A stretch of 64,000 bases of DNA from Streptomyces sp. CG1 (GCF_041080625.1 NZ_CP163518.1:5890001-5954000); one strand, 5' to 3'. Numbered from the stretch's first letter, positions 10,001-18,529 are shown. Program-made: numbers and translations. Notes: a model not told the origin generated them from the letters alone.

Positions 10001-10354
10001 GGCCCCGCCGACGAGACCGCCGTGCTGCCTCCGGTGGTTCCGGGTGCGGCCGACGAGACGGCCGTACTGCCGCCCGTACGGGGTGACGCTCCGGCGGACC
10101 GGGTGCCGCCCGGCCTGTTCCGGGACGAGCGGCCGGCCGCGGGCCCCGACGGCTCCGAGGACCGGACGCGCGAAATGCCGCAGGTCGACGCCGACGGCAC
10201 GCCTCGCCGCAGGCCGCGTCCCGACTGGGCCGAGGAGACGCCGCTGGACGACCTGCCGTCGCTGGCGGACGAACTGCTGGGCTCGTACGACGAGCGGGAG
10301 CACGGCGACCAGGACGAGGAGCAGGGCCGCAGGGGCCGCGGCCGGCGAGGCTGA
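7070..10354 (+). CDS. tmk: Fusion: MFS-like membrane domain, thymidylate kinase, charged coiled coil
   Basis: The product is 1094 residues in three parts. Residues about 40-490 are a polytopic membrane domain resembling major facilitator transporters. Residues about 508-715 are a complete thymidylate kinase: P-loop GGDGAGKST, DR motif in SDRYIDSSVAYQG, and a LID-like RFTEAPDRLE, so dTMP to dTDP conversion is expected. Residues about 717-885 are almost uninterrupted Glu/Ala/Arg repeats (EEARRKAEEE type), a long single helix or coiled coil. The tail carries four DET(A/T)VL-x-PV repeats. The likely leaderless ATG is at 7070. It lies between topA and holB, and I see no separate tmk here, so this is probably the cell's dTMP kinase. 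A terminator follows. Confidence 0.92.
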   Translation: MTRAEQPTAPTTAPDEALVADSRERAVRSLLRRPQLRRLWSAQLVSGVGDTLALLVLVVLALQAAIAQGSFGGGYGGVAFAVATVFAARILAALLFGAVLLGPLTALTGQDGPLDRRWTMVGADGVRAALLIIAPLWIDWTPDNALAVLLVTAFVTGVAERLWTVCRESAAPALLPGPPPEGATVRPLPDHMDALRRLSLRTSFLAVPLAAAALVVAGLLNNLLGVGVAWFDQHHAALGAYVAAGLFAASLSVLTFLELPDTRTPRARSPLEGLRRPRTGTGVDKGRTGAIPLLVPACAAVAGAIAAAVSVCVLHATDLAGGPVLYGLLVLGLTGGVAVGIRTAPALLPSLSRRRLLALAIALTGIALLAAGLVPDVTTVLLIVTLAGISAGVAANTGHALLDQETEDYRRARVTEHLHAVVRVAIALAALIAPVVAGLIGRHRLENGRFVFAHGGASFTLMLVGALLLPVAALVLARVDDRSGIPLRQDLKDALLGGDDPVEAPATSGFFIALEGGDGAGKSTQAEALAEWIRAKGHEVVLTREPGATPVGKRLRSILLDVSSAGLSHRAEALLYAADRAEHVDTVVRPALERGAVVISDRYIDSSVAYQGAGRDLSPTEIARINRWATNGLVPHLTVLLDVSPETARERFTEAPDRLESEPAEFHARVRAGFLTLAASDPGRYLVVDAGQEAEAVTTVIRHRLDTVLPLSEAEIKAQEEARRKAEEEARRKAEEEAARKAEEERLERERQEELARLRAEEEERKRRELEEAQRREAERQAEEARQRAAEAARRAEEERQRLLAEEKARAEEEARRRAEEERRRKQAEEEARLRAEEEARQARLRAEEEARRLEKQRKAEEALLRAEEARRQAAEAAAAADTAARRPGAPQPSAPGVVPEAATVPTPVVSPGTDETTVLRPVREERGDSAEAARDAPDAKASDGSPADSEVTAELPQPPAASGAADETAVLPAVSAGPADETAVLPPVVPGAADETAVLPPVRGDAPADRVPPGLFRDERPAAGPDGSEDRTREMPQVDADGTPRRRPRPDWAEETPLDDLPSLADELLGSYDEREHGDQDEEQGRRGRGRRG

Positions 10355-10372
10355 CGGCCGGTATGGCGCACG

Positions 10373-10412
10373 GAGGGCGGCGTGGGTCGGAACACCGACC
10401 GGCGCCGCCCTC
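10373..10412 (+). terminator. Bipartite hairpin after the tmk fusion
   Basis: Outer arms GAGGGCGGCG/CGCCGCCCTC enclose inner arms GGTCGG/CCGACC, followed by GTCTTTCC. Confidence 0.8.
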
Positions 10413-10515
10413 GTCTTTCCCGCCTGCCGTCGACGTGCACGCGGACCGAGTTGTCAGTGCTCACCCGCACAATGGACGAAGGAACGCGGAATGTGACGGA
10501 AGGGCGGCGTGACCC

Positions 10516-11721
10516 ATGACCGTGTGGGACGACCTCGTCGGGCAGGAGAAGGTGAGCGCGGTGCTCGACGCCGCCGCGCGGGACGCCGACGCCCTCGTCA
10601 CGGCCGCCGCGGCCGACGAGCCGCTGCCCGAGGCGTCGAGGATGACGCACGCCTGGCTGTTCACGGGCCCGCCCGGAGCGGGCCGGAACCAGGCGGCCAG
10701 AGCCTTCGCCGCGGCCCTGCAGTGCGTGAGCCCCGACCGCGCCCTCGGCGGAACCCCCGGCTGCGGCTTCTGCGACGGCTGCCACACCGCGCTGCTCGGC
10801 ACCCACGCGGACGTCACCACCGTGGCCGCCGTGGGCTCCGAGATCCTCGTGAAGGACATGCGGGACACGGTCCGCAAGTCGTTCACCTCTCCGGCGAACG
10901 GCCGCTGGCAGATCATCCTGGTCGAGGACGCCGAGCGGCTGAACGAGAAGTCGGCCAACGCCGTCCTCAAGGCCGTCGAGGAGCCCGCCCCGCGCACGGT
11001 CTGGCTGCTGTGCGCCCCCTCCATCGAGGACGTCCTGCCGACGATCCGCTCCCGCTGCCGCCACCTGAATCTGCGCACGCCGTCCGTGGACGCGGTCGCC
11101 GACATGCTCGTACGGCGCGACGGCATCGAACCCCAGGTCGCAGCGGTCGCCGCACGCGCCACCCAGGGGCATGTCGACCGGGCCCGGCGCCTGGCCACGG
11201 ACCCGGCGGCCCGTGAGCGCCGCGCCTCCGTGCTCAAGCTGCCGCTGCGGCTGGACGAGGTCGGCGCCTGTCTGAAGGCCGCCCAGGAACTGGTCGACGC
11301 GGCCGCCGAGGACGCCAAGCAGCTCGCCGAGGAGATGGACGGCAAGGAGACCGAGGAACTGAAGGCGGCGCTGGGCGCGGTCCAGGGCGGCCGGCTGCCG
11401 CGCGGCACGGCGGGCGTGATGAAGGACCTCGAGGACATGCAGAAGCGCCGCAGAACCCGCACGCAGCGCGACAGTCTCGACATCGCCCTGGGCGACCTCA
11501 CCGCCTTCTACCGCGACGTCCTCGCCCTCCAGCTCGGCTCCCGGGTGGCGATCGCCAACGCGGACACCGAGGACGCCCTGGACCGGCTGGCGCGCGGCAG
11601 CTCCCCGGAGTCCACGCTCCGCCGCATCGAGGCGATCGCCGCGTGCCGCGAGGCCCTCGACCGCAATGTCGCTCCGCTGCTGGCGGTGGAGGCGATGACG
11701 ATGGCGCTGCGGGCGGGGTGA
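10516..11721 (+). CDS. holB: DNA polymerase III delta-prime subunit
   Basis: The 401-residue product belongs to the clamp-loader AAA+ family. It has a Walker A-like segment GPPGAGRNQ in which the usual Lys-Thr is Arg-Asn, as expected for the non-hydrolysing delta-prime subunit. A four-cysteine zinc module (C then CGFCDGC) lies near residues 70-90. VEDAERLNEKSANAVLKAVEEP is the sensor-1 region. With delta and tau/gamma it loads the beta clamp. ATG 10516 is the first start with coding character, after AGGGCGGCG. It directly follows the dTMP kinase fusion, the tmk-holB order common in bacteria, although here a strong terminator lies between the two. Confidence 0.93.
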   Translation: MTVWDDLVGQEKVSAVLDAAARDADALVTAAAADEPLPEASRMTHAWLFTGPPGAGRNQAARAFAAALQCVSPDRALGGTPGCGFCDGCHTALLGTHADVTTVAAVGSEILVKDMRDTVRKSFTSPANGRWQIILVEDAERLNEKSANAVLKAVEEPAPRTVWLLCAPSIEDVLPTIRSRCRHLNLRTPSVDAVADMLVRRDGIEPQVAAVAARATQGHVDRARRLATDPAARERRASVLKLPLRLDEVGACLKAAQELVDAAAEDAKQLAEEMDGKETEELKAALGAVQGGRLPRGTAGVMKDLEDMQKRRRTRTQRDSLDIALGDLTAFYRDVLALQLGSRVAIANADTEDALDRLARGSSPESTLRRIEAIAACREALDRNVAPLLAVEAMTMALRAG

Positions 11722-11817
11722 TCCCGGGATGAGGACGCTCGCGACCACACGTCCCTCGTATGTCCCCCGTACGAGCTCATCCCCCGCACGCATAGCGTCC
11801 GGGCCGTCGCACAGCGT

Positions 11818-11823
11818 TACGCT
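11818..11823 (+). promoter_or_regulatory. Candidate -10 (TACGCT) for a leaderless start
   Basis: TACGCT ends 6 nt before ATG 11830; there is no ribosome binding site in between. Confidence 0.5.
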
Positions 11824-11829
11824 CGCCTG

Positions 11830-13434
11830 ATGTACACCAGGCCATCCCTCCGCCGGTCCCGGCGCACCCGCTCCCGGACGACGGTCCGCGTCACGGCCAG
11901 CCTGTTCACGGCCGCTGCTCTGCTCGTGTCCGCCTGCTCCTCCGGGAGCCCGACCACGTCGTCGGGCGGTGCGGCGGACGCGGTGCTGGCCGCGCTGCCG
12001 CGTGCGACGCCGTCCGCGCTGTCGTCGTACTACACCCAGCAGCTGCACTGGCACAGCTGCGGTGTCCCCGGTTACCAGTGCGCGACCATGAAGGCCCCAC
12101 TGGACTACGCCAAGCCCGGCTCGGGCGACGTCCGGCTCGCCGTCGCCCGCAAGAAGGCCTCCGGCAAGGGCAAGCCGCTCGGTTCGCTGCTGGTCAACCC
12201 GGGCGGTCCGGGCGGCTCGGCGGTCAGCTACCTCCAGAGCTATGCGGGCGTCGGCTACCCGGCCGACGTCCGTGCCCGCTACGACATGGTCGCGGTGGAC
12301 CCGCGGGGCGTCGCCCGCAGCGAGCCCGTCGAATGTCTCGACGGCCGCCAGATGGACACGTACACACAGACGGATCTGACGCCCGACGACCAGCAGGAGC
12401 GGAACGCGCTGGTCACGGCGGACAAGAAGTTCGCGCAGAGCTGCGGTGCACACTCGGCGCGGCTGCTGCGGCACGTCTCCACCGTGGAGGCGGCACGGGA
12501 CATGGACATCCTGCGGGCGGCGCTGGGTGACCAGAAACTGAACTATGTGGGGGCGTCGTACGGCACGTTCCTGGGGGCGACGTACGCCGGGCTGTTCCCC
12601 GACCGGGTCGGCCGGGTGGTCCTGGACGGCGCGATGGACCCCACCCTGGATGCCCGGAAGATGACCCTGGACCAGACGGCCGGGTTCGAGACGGCGTTCC
12701 AGGCGTTCGCGAAGGACTGTGTACGGCACTCCGACTGCTCGCTCGGCGGCAAGGGCACGACGCCGGCGCAGGTCGGCGACCACCTCAAGGCGTTCTTCCG
12801 GAAGCTGGACCAGCACCCCGTCCCGGCGGGCGACGCGGCCGGCCGCAAGCTCGGCGAGGCACTGGCCACGACCGGGGTGATCGCGGCGATGTACGACCAG
12901 GCGGAGTGGGAGCAGCTGCGCAAGGCGCTCACCTCGGCGACGAAGCAGAACGACGGCGGGGGCCTGCTCGCGCTCTCCGACAGCTATTACGAACGGGACG
13001 CCGACGGCCACTACAGCAACCTGATGATGGCCAACGCCGCCGTGAACTGCCTGGACCTGCCGCCGGCCTTCACCGGCCCCGACCAGGTGGAGAAGGCGCT
13101 GCCCACTTTCGAGAAGGCCTCCCCGGTCTTCGGTGAGGGCCTGGCCTGGGCCGCGCTGAACTGCGCGTACTGGCCGGTGAAGGCCACGGGTGCGGCGCAT
13201 CGCATCGAGGCGAAGGGCGCGGCGCCGATCGTGGTCGTCGGCACCACCCGCGACCCGGCGACGCCCTACCGCTGGGCACAGTCGCTGGCCGGCCAGCTCT
13301 CCTCGGCGCGCCTCCTGACGTACGTCGGCGACGGCCACACCGCCTACGGCCGCGGCAGCACCTGCATCGACACGGCGATCAACACCTACCTGCTCGACGG
13401 CACCCCACCGAGCCCGAAAAAGCGCTGCTCATAG
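11830..13434 (+). CDS. Secreted lipoprotein alpha/beta hydrolase, tripeptidyl aminopeptidase type (SlpD/SlpE-like)
   Basis: The product is 534 residues. The N terminus is Arg-rich, followed by a hydrophobic stretch and a lipobox LVSAC near residue 37, so it is exported and lipid-anchored. An alpha/beta hydrolase fold follows: LLVNPGGPGGS forms the oxyanion region, and the nucleophile elbow GASYGTF places the catalytic Ser at 243. A C-terminal domain contains the Asp (TTRDPATP) and His (GDGHTAYGRGS). This is the arrangement of Streptomyces tripeptidyl aminopeptidases and mycelium-associated proteases SlpD/E, which trim peptides from the N terminus outside the cell. The start at 11830 fits a leaderless transcript. 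A terminator and tRNA-Thr follow. Confidence 0.9.
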   Translation: MYTRPSLRRSRRTRSRTTVRVTASLFTAAALLVSACSSGSPTTSSGGAADAVLAALPRATPSALSSYYTQQLHWHSCGVPGYQCATMKAPLDYAKPGSGDVRLAVARKKASGKGKPLGSLLVNPGGPGGSAVSYLQSYAGVGYPADVRARYDMVAVDPRGVARSEPVECLDGRQMDTYTQTDLTPDDQQERNALVTADKKFAQSCGAHSARLLRHVSTVEAARDMDILRAALGDQKLNYVGASYGTFLGATYAGLFPDRVGRVVLDGAMDPTLDARKMTLDQTAGFETAFQAFAKDCVRHSDCSLGGKGTTPAQVGDHLKAFFRKLDQHPVPAGDAAGRKLGEALATTGVIAAMYDQAEWEQLRKALTSATKQNDGGGLLALSDSYYERDADGHYSNLMMANAAVNCLDLPPAFTGPDQVEKALPTFEKASPVFGEGLAWAALNCAYWPVKATGAAHRIEAKGAAPIVVVGTTRDPATPYRWAQSLAGQLSSARLLTYVGDGHTAYGRGSTCIDTAINTYLLDGTPPSPKKRCS

Positions 13435-13445
13435 CCCCTGCCACC

Positions 13446-13472
13446 CGCCCCGGAGCCCTCGCCTCCGGGGCG
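13446..13472 (+). terminator. Hairpin after the peptidase gene
   Basis: Perfect 10-bp arms CGCCCCGGAG/CTCCGGGGCG with a 7-nt loop, 11 nt after the stop. Confidence 0.75.
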
Positions 13473-13542
13473 TGGTCAGAGCGCTCCCCGAAACTGTGTA
13501 GACTTACCGACGTTGCCGATCGCACCATAGTGCGGCCGGCGT

Positions 13543-13619
13543 GCCGCCTTAGCTCAGATGGCCAGAGCAACGCACTCGTAATGCGTAGGTCTCGGGTTCG
13601 AATCCCGAAGGCGGCTCCA
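13543..13619 (+). tRNA. tRNA-Thr (anticodon CGU)
   Basis: A 77-nt cloverleaf. Acceptor arms GCCGCCT and AGGCGGC pair perfectly, the discriminator is T and the CCA end is encoded (13617-13619). The D arm begins at TAGCTCAG. The anticodon stem ACGCA/TGCGT holds loop CTCGTAA with anticodon CGT at 13577-13579, which reads ACG. The T arm is CGGGTTCGAATCCCG. ACG is a frequent Thr codon in this high-GC genome. A hairpin with T residues follows immediately. Confidence 0.98.
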
Positions 13620-13624
13620 CTGGA

Positions 13625-13656
13625 AACCCCGGGTCGGACACCGTCCGCCCGGGGTT
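13625..13656 (+). terminator. Terminator of the tRNA-Thr transcript
   Basis: Arms AACCCCGGGTCGGAC (13625-13639) and GTCCGCCCGGGGTT (13643-13656), followed by CTTC, 6 nt after the tRNA. Confidence 0.8.
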
Positions 13657-13945
13657 CTTCGTCAGCTCGTGACATTCGCTTTCGCCCCTCCCTTCCGCGG
13701 TCCTCGCTCCCGCATGCCTCGCGCGTCTTCGGCTGAGCGGTTCTCGCGCCTGGCGGCCGGCTTCGTCCCATCGCTGCAGCCGTGGGAGCCCGTGAGGGAA
13801 CGTACGGACAAAAGCGGAGCAAAGGGGTCGCAAAGTGAATCGGGATCGGGTGAACCCGCGGATCTGAGGCAACATCTTGGTGAACGGCGGGCACCGCGCG
13901 GTCAGGGCGTGGTGCCGCCGTCGGCCGGATGGGGTGAGGGACGTG
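13657..13945. other. Intergenic region between tRNA-Thr and the glycosyltransferase gene
   Basis: No gene supported. It holds the probable promoter and leader of the glycosyltransferase gene. A TTG/GTG pair at 13877-13882 preceded by TGAGG would add 23 residues to that protein if used. Confidence 0.4.
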
Positions 13946-14836
13946 GTGGAGCCGAGGATCGCCGTCGCCGTGGTGACCATGGGCAACCGGCCCTCCGAGG
14001 TCGACGCCCTGCTGGAGTCCGTGGCCAAGCAGGACCTCGCCCCCGCCCGCATCGTAATCGTCGGCAACGGCTGCCGGCTGCCCGAGTTCGCCCGCCGGCT
14101 CTCCCTGCCTGGCGAGGTCACCACCATCGACGTGGAGGACAACCTCGGCTGCCCGGGCGGCCGGAACGTCGCCCTGGCCCGGCTGCGGGAGTACGGCGAC
14201 GTCGATGTTGTCGTGGAACTGGACGACGACGGGCTGCTCGTCGACGCCGATGTGCTGCGGCGCGTACGGGACCTGTACGCCGCCGACCCGTGTCTCGGCA
14301 TCGTCGGCTTCCGCATCGCCGACGAGCACGGCGAGACGCAGCAGCGGCATGTGCCCCGCGTGGGCAAGTCGGATCCGATGCGCCGCGGGTACGTCACCGG
14401 GTTCCTCGGCGGCGGGCACGCCCTGCGCATGGCGATGCTGGCCGAGACCGGGGACTGGCCCGCCGAGTTCTTCTTCGCGCACGAGGAGACCGACCTCGCC
14501 TGGCGCGCCGCTGACGCCGGCTGGAAGATTCTCTACGCCCCCGAGCTGCTGCTCCAGCACCCCAAGACCTCACCGGCCCGGCACGCCATCTACTACCGCG
14601 TCAACGCCCGCAACCGCGTCTGGCTCGTCCGGCGCCGGCTGCCGTTGCCGCTGATCCCCGTGCACCTCGGGGTGTGGACGCTGCTCACCCTCGCCCGCAC
14701 CCGTTCCGTGGCCGGGCTGAAGGCGTGGTTCGGCGGGTTCGTGGAAGGTCTGCGGGAACCGGCGGGCGGGCGTCGGCCCATGCGCTGGCGGACGGTGTGG
14801 CGGCTCACCCGACTCGGACGCCCGCCGGTGATCTGA
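13946..14836 (+). CDS. Glycosyltransferase family 2
   Basis: The product is about 296 residues with the GT-A fold of family 2. It begins with IAVAVVTMGNRPSEVDALLESV (nucleotide-binding beta strand), has NLGCPGGRNVAL, a donor-binding DDDG segment (ELDDDGLLV), and the acceptor/base region FFFAHEETDLAWRAADAG with an ED-like acidic pair. It would transfer a sugar from an NDP-sugar to an unknown acceptor, perhaps a rhamnose- or galactofuranose-type linkage. The C terminus has one hydrophobic stretch. GTG 13946 is chosen because GAGGG lies 5 nt upstream; GTG at 13934 or 13943 and TTG at 13877 are alternatives. It is flanked by terminators, so it appears monocistronic. Confidence 0.85.
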   Translation: MEPRIAVAVVTMGNRPSEVDALLESVAKQDLAPARIVIVGNGCRLPEFARRLSLPGEVTTIDVEDNLGCPGGRNVALARLREYGDVDVVVELDDDGLLVDADVLRRVRDLYAADPCLGIVGFRIADEHGETQQRHVPRVGKSDPMRRGYVTGFLGGGHALRMAMLAETGDWPAEFFFAHEETDLAWRAADAGWKILYAPELLLQHPKTSPARHAIYYRVNARNRVWLVRRRLPLPLIPVHLGVWTLLTLARTRSVAGLKAWFGGFVEGLREPAGGRRPMRWRTVWRLTRLGRPPVI

Positions 14837-14901
14837 GAGTTCGCCCCGGCGCGCACGCGGCCGGGGCCGGCGCAAGCAGGGCGCGGCGCAGAGAACGGGA
14901 C

Positions 14902-14938
14902 GGGGCCCCGGGCGTTCACCTCCGCCGACCGGGGCCCC
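14902..14938 (+). terminator. Hairpin after the glycosyltransferase gene
   Basis: Perfect 10-bp arms GGGGCCCCGG/CCGGGGCCCC with a 17-nt loop. Confidence 0.75.
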
Positions 14939-15280
14939 TTGCGTCCCCGGACCCAGCCTGCGGCGACACTCCCCCGAGTTACGCGACATACGCGCGCACC
15001 GTAGGGCCAGATCCGATGGAAATGATCACACCAGGATGCGCCAACGGATCGCTAACATGTGGCCAACGGTTCGTCGGCACGTCGCGGATCCGTTGGCCTG
15101 AACTTGCCGACGGTATCCGTAACAGGCCGCAGGACAGGCCGATCCGGGGCCGGGTCGGCTGGCACAAGGTGGCGGGAAACCGTTGTGGACAGGGTGGATT
15201 CCCGCCAGGGAACGGCGGGCGCGCGCTCGTCGTGGAGCACGGTCGGCCCCGATCGTGCGGAAAGGCAGTGGTACGGCGTG
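14939..15280. other. Upstream region of the AfsR-like gene
   Basis: No gene supported. An open frame continues upstream of 15281 to 15059, but its translation does not resemble the N terminus of AfsR/SARP proteins, which begin right at MRCELRFGLLG-like sequence. Repeated GCCAACGGATCGCTAAC / GGCCAACGGTTCG-like segments near 15038-15075 could be regulatory, but this is weak. Confidence 0.35.
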
Positions 15281-18200
15281 ATGCGGCGGTGCGAGCTGCG
15301 GTTCGGACTGCTGGGGCCGCCCGTCCTGTACGACCGGCCGCCGTTCGAGATCTCGTCCGACACTCTCGACGACGGCGTCCGTGCCATCGGCAGTCCCAAG
15401 GTGCGCGTGCTGCTCGCCGCACTGCTGCTGGAGCCGGGCCGGGTCGTGTCGGTGGAGTCACTGAAGGACGCCCTGTGGGGCGGGGCGCCGCCCGTCTCCG
15501 CGCAGGCGTCCCTGCACAACCATGTCACCCGGCTCCGCCGGCTCCTGGACGACCCCGACCGGCTGAGAGCCGTGCCGCCGGGTTACGTACTGCGTGTCGA
15601 TCACGGCGAGTTGGACGTGCATGTCTTCGACGCCCGGGTCGCCGAGGCGCGGGCCGCGCATGCCCGGCGGGACTGGTCGGGTGTCGTACGGGCCTGCACC
15701 GCCGGGCTCGCGCTCTGGCGCGGCATCCCGCTCAGCGGGCTCCCCGCCGACCTCGGCGGCTATGCCCTGGTGCAGCGCCTGGAGGAGGCCCGGCTGTTCG
15801 TGCTGGAGTGGCGCTACGACGCCGAACTCGCCCTGGGCGGCGCACGGCTGGCCGCGCTCGTCCCGGAGCTCGCGGCGCTGGTCGCCGAATATCCGCTGCG
15901 CGAGGCGTACCACCGTCAGCTCATGCTCACCCTGCACCGCACCGGCCGTCAGGCCGAGGCCCTCGCCGTGCACCGTGACCTGCGCGCCCGCCTGATCGAG
16001 GAACTCGGCATCGAACCCGGCCCGGCAGTACGCGAGGCGCATGTCGAGGTGCTGCGGGGGAGTGGCGAGGAGCAGCGGCGGGCGGCTGGCGAGCGCGCCG
16101 GGCTCCGGCGGGCCGTGGAAGGCAATGCCCGTCAACTCCCGCAGGATGCACGGCAGGTGGAGGGCACCGCCGAGGAGAAGGGCACGCCGTCGGCGCCGCA
16201 GAAGGACGCGGGGTCGGGGCCCGACGCCCGGCTGACCCCCCGACCGGCTCAACTCCCGGCGCCACCGGCCCATTTCACCGGTCGCACCGACATCCGGCGC
16301 ACGCTGCGGCACGCGCTCACCGAACCGCCCGCCCCCGCTCCGGCCATCGCCGTGATCAGCGGCATGGCGGGCGTCGGCAAGAGTGCGCTCGCCCTGCATG
16401 TCGCGCACGAGCTACGGGACCGTTTCACCGATGGTCAGCTCTACGTCAACCTGCACGGCGCCACCCCTGGCATGACCCCGCTCAGCTCGGCCCAGGCACT
16501 CGCCGCACTGCTCCGGGACCTGGGTGCCGAGCCACGCAGCATCCCTGAACACCCGGACGCGGCAGCCGCGTTGCTCCGCTCGCTGCTCGCCCCGGCCCGC
16601 ATCCTGCTGGTGCTGGACGACGCTGCGAACGCCGCCCAGGTGCGGCCCCTGCTGCCTGCCGGGCCCGGCTGCGCGGTGATCGTCACCAGCCGTTCGCCGC
16701 TCACCGCCCTCGATGGCGCCCGGCGCTTCCCGCTCGCCCCGCTGACCGGCGAGGACAGCGCGGCACTGCTGCGCGCGGTGAGCGGACGCGAGGGGCTGGG
16801 CGCCGGGCACGCGCTGGTCGAGCTGACCGGCCGGCTCCCGCTGGCGCTGCGCGTCGTCGGCGCCAGGCTCGCCGCCCGCCGTGCCCTCACCCCTGATGTG
16901 CTGGCAGGCCAACTCGCCGAGACGGGCGGGCGGCTGCGGCATCTGGAGTACGACGACCTGAGCGTCCGGCGTTCCCTGGCCGTCGCCCACGACGCGCTCG
17001 CCGCAGCCGAGCGCGAGGCGGACCGGGACGCGGCCCTCGCGCTGCGCCGCATCGGCGCGCTGGACCTGCCGACCTACGGTGCCCTGCTGATCGCCCGCCT
17101 CACCGGCACCGACGAGCGCCGCGCCGAGGCCGCCCTCGACCGCCTGGTCGATGTCGCCCTGCTGGAGGAGACGGCCTACGGCCGCTACACCCCGCACGAC
17201 CTGGTCCGCGACTTCGCCCGTGAACTGGCGGACACGGGGAGGGGTGTGGGCACGAGGAAGGACACAGGCAGGGGGGCGCTGAGTGCACTGCCGGACACTG
17301 CTGCACGCCCGGGCACACAGCCGGACTCCGGCAACCGGACCGACACCGACGAGGAACGCACACCGGCTTCCGCCTCCGCCTGTGACTCCGACCTGGCCGC
17401 GCTCCGCTGGTACGCCGCCGTGGCCGAGCGGGTGCTGGAGGCGGTGGTGGAGCCGGGGCTCGATCAGGAGGACCGGCGGCGGGCGACCTCGGCGCAGCCC
17501 GCGGAGCACGCGGTGGACGTGGCCGGGCTGACGTCCTTCGAGTCCGCCGAGGAGGCTTTCGCCTGGGGCGAGGTGGAGCTGGAGAACGTCGTCGCCCTGG
17601 TGGCACGGAACGCGGACACGTCCGACCGGCTTCGCGCCGCCCATCTCTCGGTGCTCGCACGGCTGCTCTTCCCGTACGTCCAGCGCGGCGGGCGGGTCGC
17701 CGAGATGGAGGTGCTGGGGCAGGCCGCGCTCGGGGCGGCGCGGTGGCTCGGGGACGCGGCGGCCGAGGCGTACGCGCTGGGCGACCTGGCGGGCCTGCAC
17801 TTCATGACCGGCCGGCAGAAGGACGCCCTCGCCCTCACCGACCGGTCCCTGGAGATCTGGCGGCGGCTCGGTGTCGTCTCCCGGATCCGGCGCTGTCTGA
17901 ACAACCGTGGTCTGCTGCTGGAGGGCCTCGGGCGGTTCGCGGAGTCCGGGGAGGCGCTGCGGCAGAGCCTCGCGTACTCGCGGCAGTTGAACGACCCCTA
18001 CGGAGAGGCTGTCACCCACAGCCACCTCGGCAACCTCTACGAGCACACCGACCCGCGTGCCGCCATCGAGCAGCACCGGCGCTCGCTGGCGATCGGGGAC
18101 GCGATCGGCGCGGTCATCGTGCAGCACTCGGCGCACTGCAACATCGGCTACGCCCATCTCGCCCTGGGCGAACCGGCCGCCGCGGCAGGGCACTTCGAGA

Positions 18201-18529
18201 AGAGCCTGCGCATCCTGGGCGGTCACGGCGACTGGCACGGCGAGTCCCAGACCCGGCTCGGCCTGGTCCGCGCGCTGCGGCAGCTGGGGGAGACCGAGCG
18301 GGCGGGCCACGAGTGCGCCGAGCTGCTCAGCCGGGCCGACGCCCGCGCGGATCGCTACATGGGCGGCCTCGCACGGCACCAGCACGGACTGCTGCTGCAT
18401 GCGCGCGGACAGCGGGCGGAGGCGTACGACGCCTGGCGCGCGGCACTCGCCGCCTTGGACGGCACGGACGAGCAGACGATCGCGACGGAGCTGCGGGAGC
18501 TGCTCGCGCAATGCCCCAAGGGCCCTTGA
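15281..18529 (+). CDS. AfsR/SARP-family transcriptional regulator with NB-ARC ATPase and TPR domains
   Basis: The product is 1082 residues. Residues about 1-90 are an OmpR-type winged helix (KVRVLLAALLLEPGRVVSVESL, then HVTRLRRLLDD). Residues about 100-250 are a bacterial transcriptional activation domain (LALWRGIPLSGL, EARLFVLEWRYDAELALGG, HRTGRQAEAL). After a low-complexity linker comes an NB-ARC ATPase with P-loop GMAGVGKSALA near 365-375 and LLVLDDAAN as Walker B. The C terminus has several TPR-like repeats. This is the AfsR architecture: a DNA-binding activator of secondary metabolism or development controlled by a STAND-type switch. No biosynthetic cluster is adjacent, so its target is unknown. 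Start at ATG 15281; GTG 15278 is equally possible. Its 3' end is duplicated downstream as 33-bp repeats. Confidence 0.93.
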   Translation: MRRCELRFGLLGPPVLYDRPPFEISSDTLDDGVRAIGSPKVRVLLAALLLEPGRVVSVESLKDALWGGAPPVSAQASLHNHVTRLRRLLDDPDRLRAVPPGYVLRVDHGELDVHVFDARVAEARAAHARRDWSGVVRACTAGLALWRGIPLSGLPADLGGYALVQRLEEARLFVLEWRYDAELALGGARLAALVPELAALVAEYPLREAYHRQLMLTLHRTGRQAEALAVHRDLRARLIEELGIEPGPAVREAHVEVLRGSGEEQRRAAGERAGLRRAVEGNARQLPQDARQVEGTAEEKGTPSAPQKDAGSGPDARLTPRPAQLPAPPAHFTGRTDIRRTLRHALTEPPAPAPAIAVISGMAGVGKSALALHVAHELRDRFTDGQLYVNLHGATPGMTPLSSAQALAALLRDLGAEPRSIPEHPDAAAALLRSLLAPARILLVLDDAANAAQVRPLLPAGPGCAVIVTSRSPLTALDGARRFPLAPLTGEDSAALLRAVSGREGLGAGHALVELTGRLPLALRVVGARLAARRALTPDVLAGQLAETGGRLRHLEYDDLSVRRSLAVAHDALAAAEREADRDAALALRRIGALDLPTYGALLIARLTGTDERRAEAALDRLVDVALLEETAYGRYTPHDLVRDFARELADTGRGVGTRKDTGRGALSALPDTAARPGTQPDSGNRTDTDEERTPASASACDSDLAALRWYAAVAERVLEAVVEPGLDQEDRRRATSAQPAEHAVDVAGLTSFESAEEAFAWGEVELENVVALVARNADTSDRLRAAHLSVLARLLFPYVQRGGRVAEMEVLGQAALGAARWLGDAAAEAYALGDLAGLHFMTGRQKDALALTDRSLEIWRRLGVVSRIRRCLNNRGLLLEGLGRFAESGEALRQSLAYSRQLNDPYGEAVTHSHLGNLYEHTDPRAAIEQHRRSLAIGDAIGAVIVQHSAHCNIGYAHLALGEPAAAAGHFEKSLRILGGHGDWHGESQTRLGLVRALRQLGETERAGHECAELLSRADARADRYMGGLARHQHGLLLHARGQRAEAYDAWRAALAALDGTDEQTIATELRELLAQCPKGP

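Noticed and set aside
9223..13338. A 1371-codon antisense frame crossing the tmk fusion, holB and the peptidase gene
   Set aside because: It spans three real genes, a terminator and intergenic DNA on the other strand; Arg/Ser-rich low complexity with no motif.
15059..15280. A 74-residue N-terminal extension of the AfsR-like protein
   Set aside because: The extension has no similarity to the family, which starts at the winged helix right after 15281.
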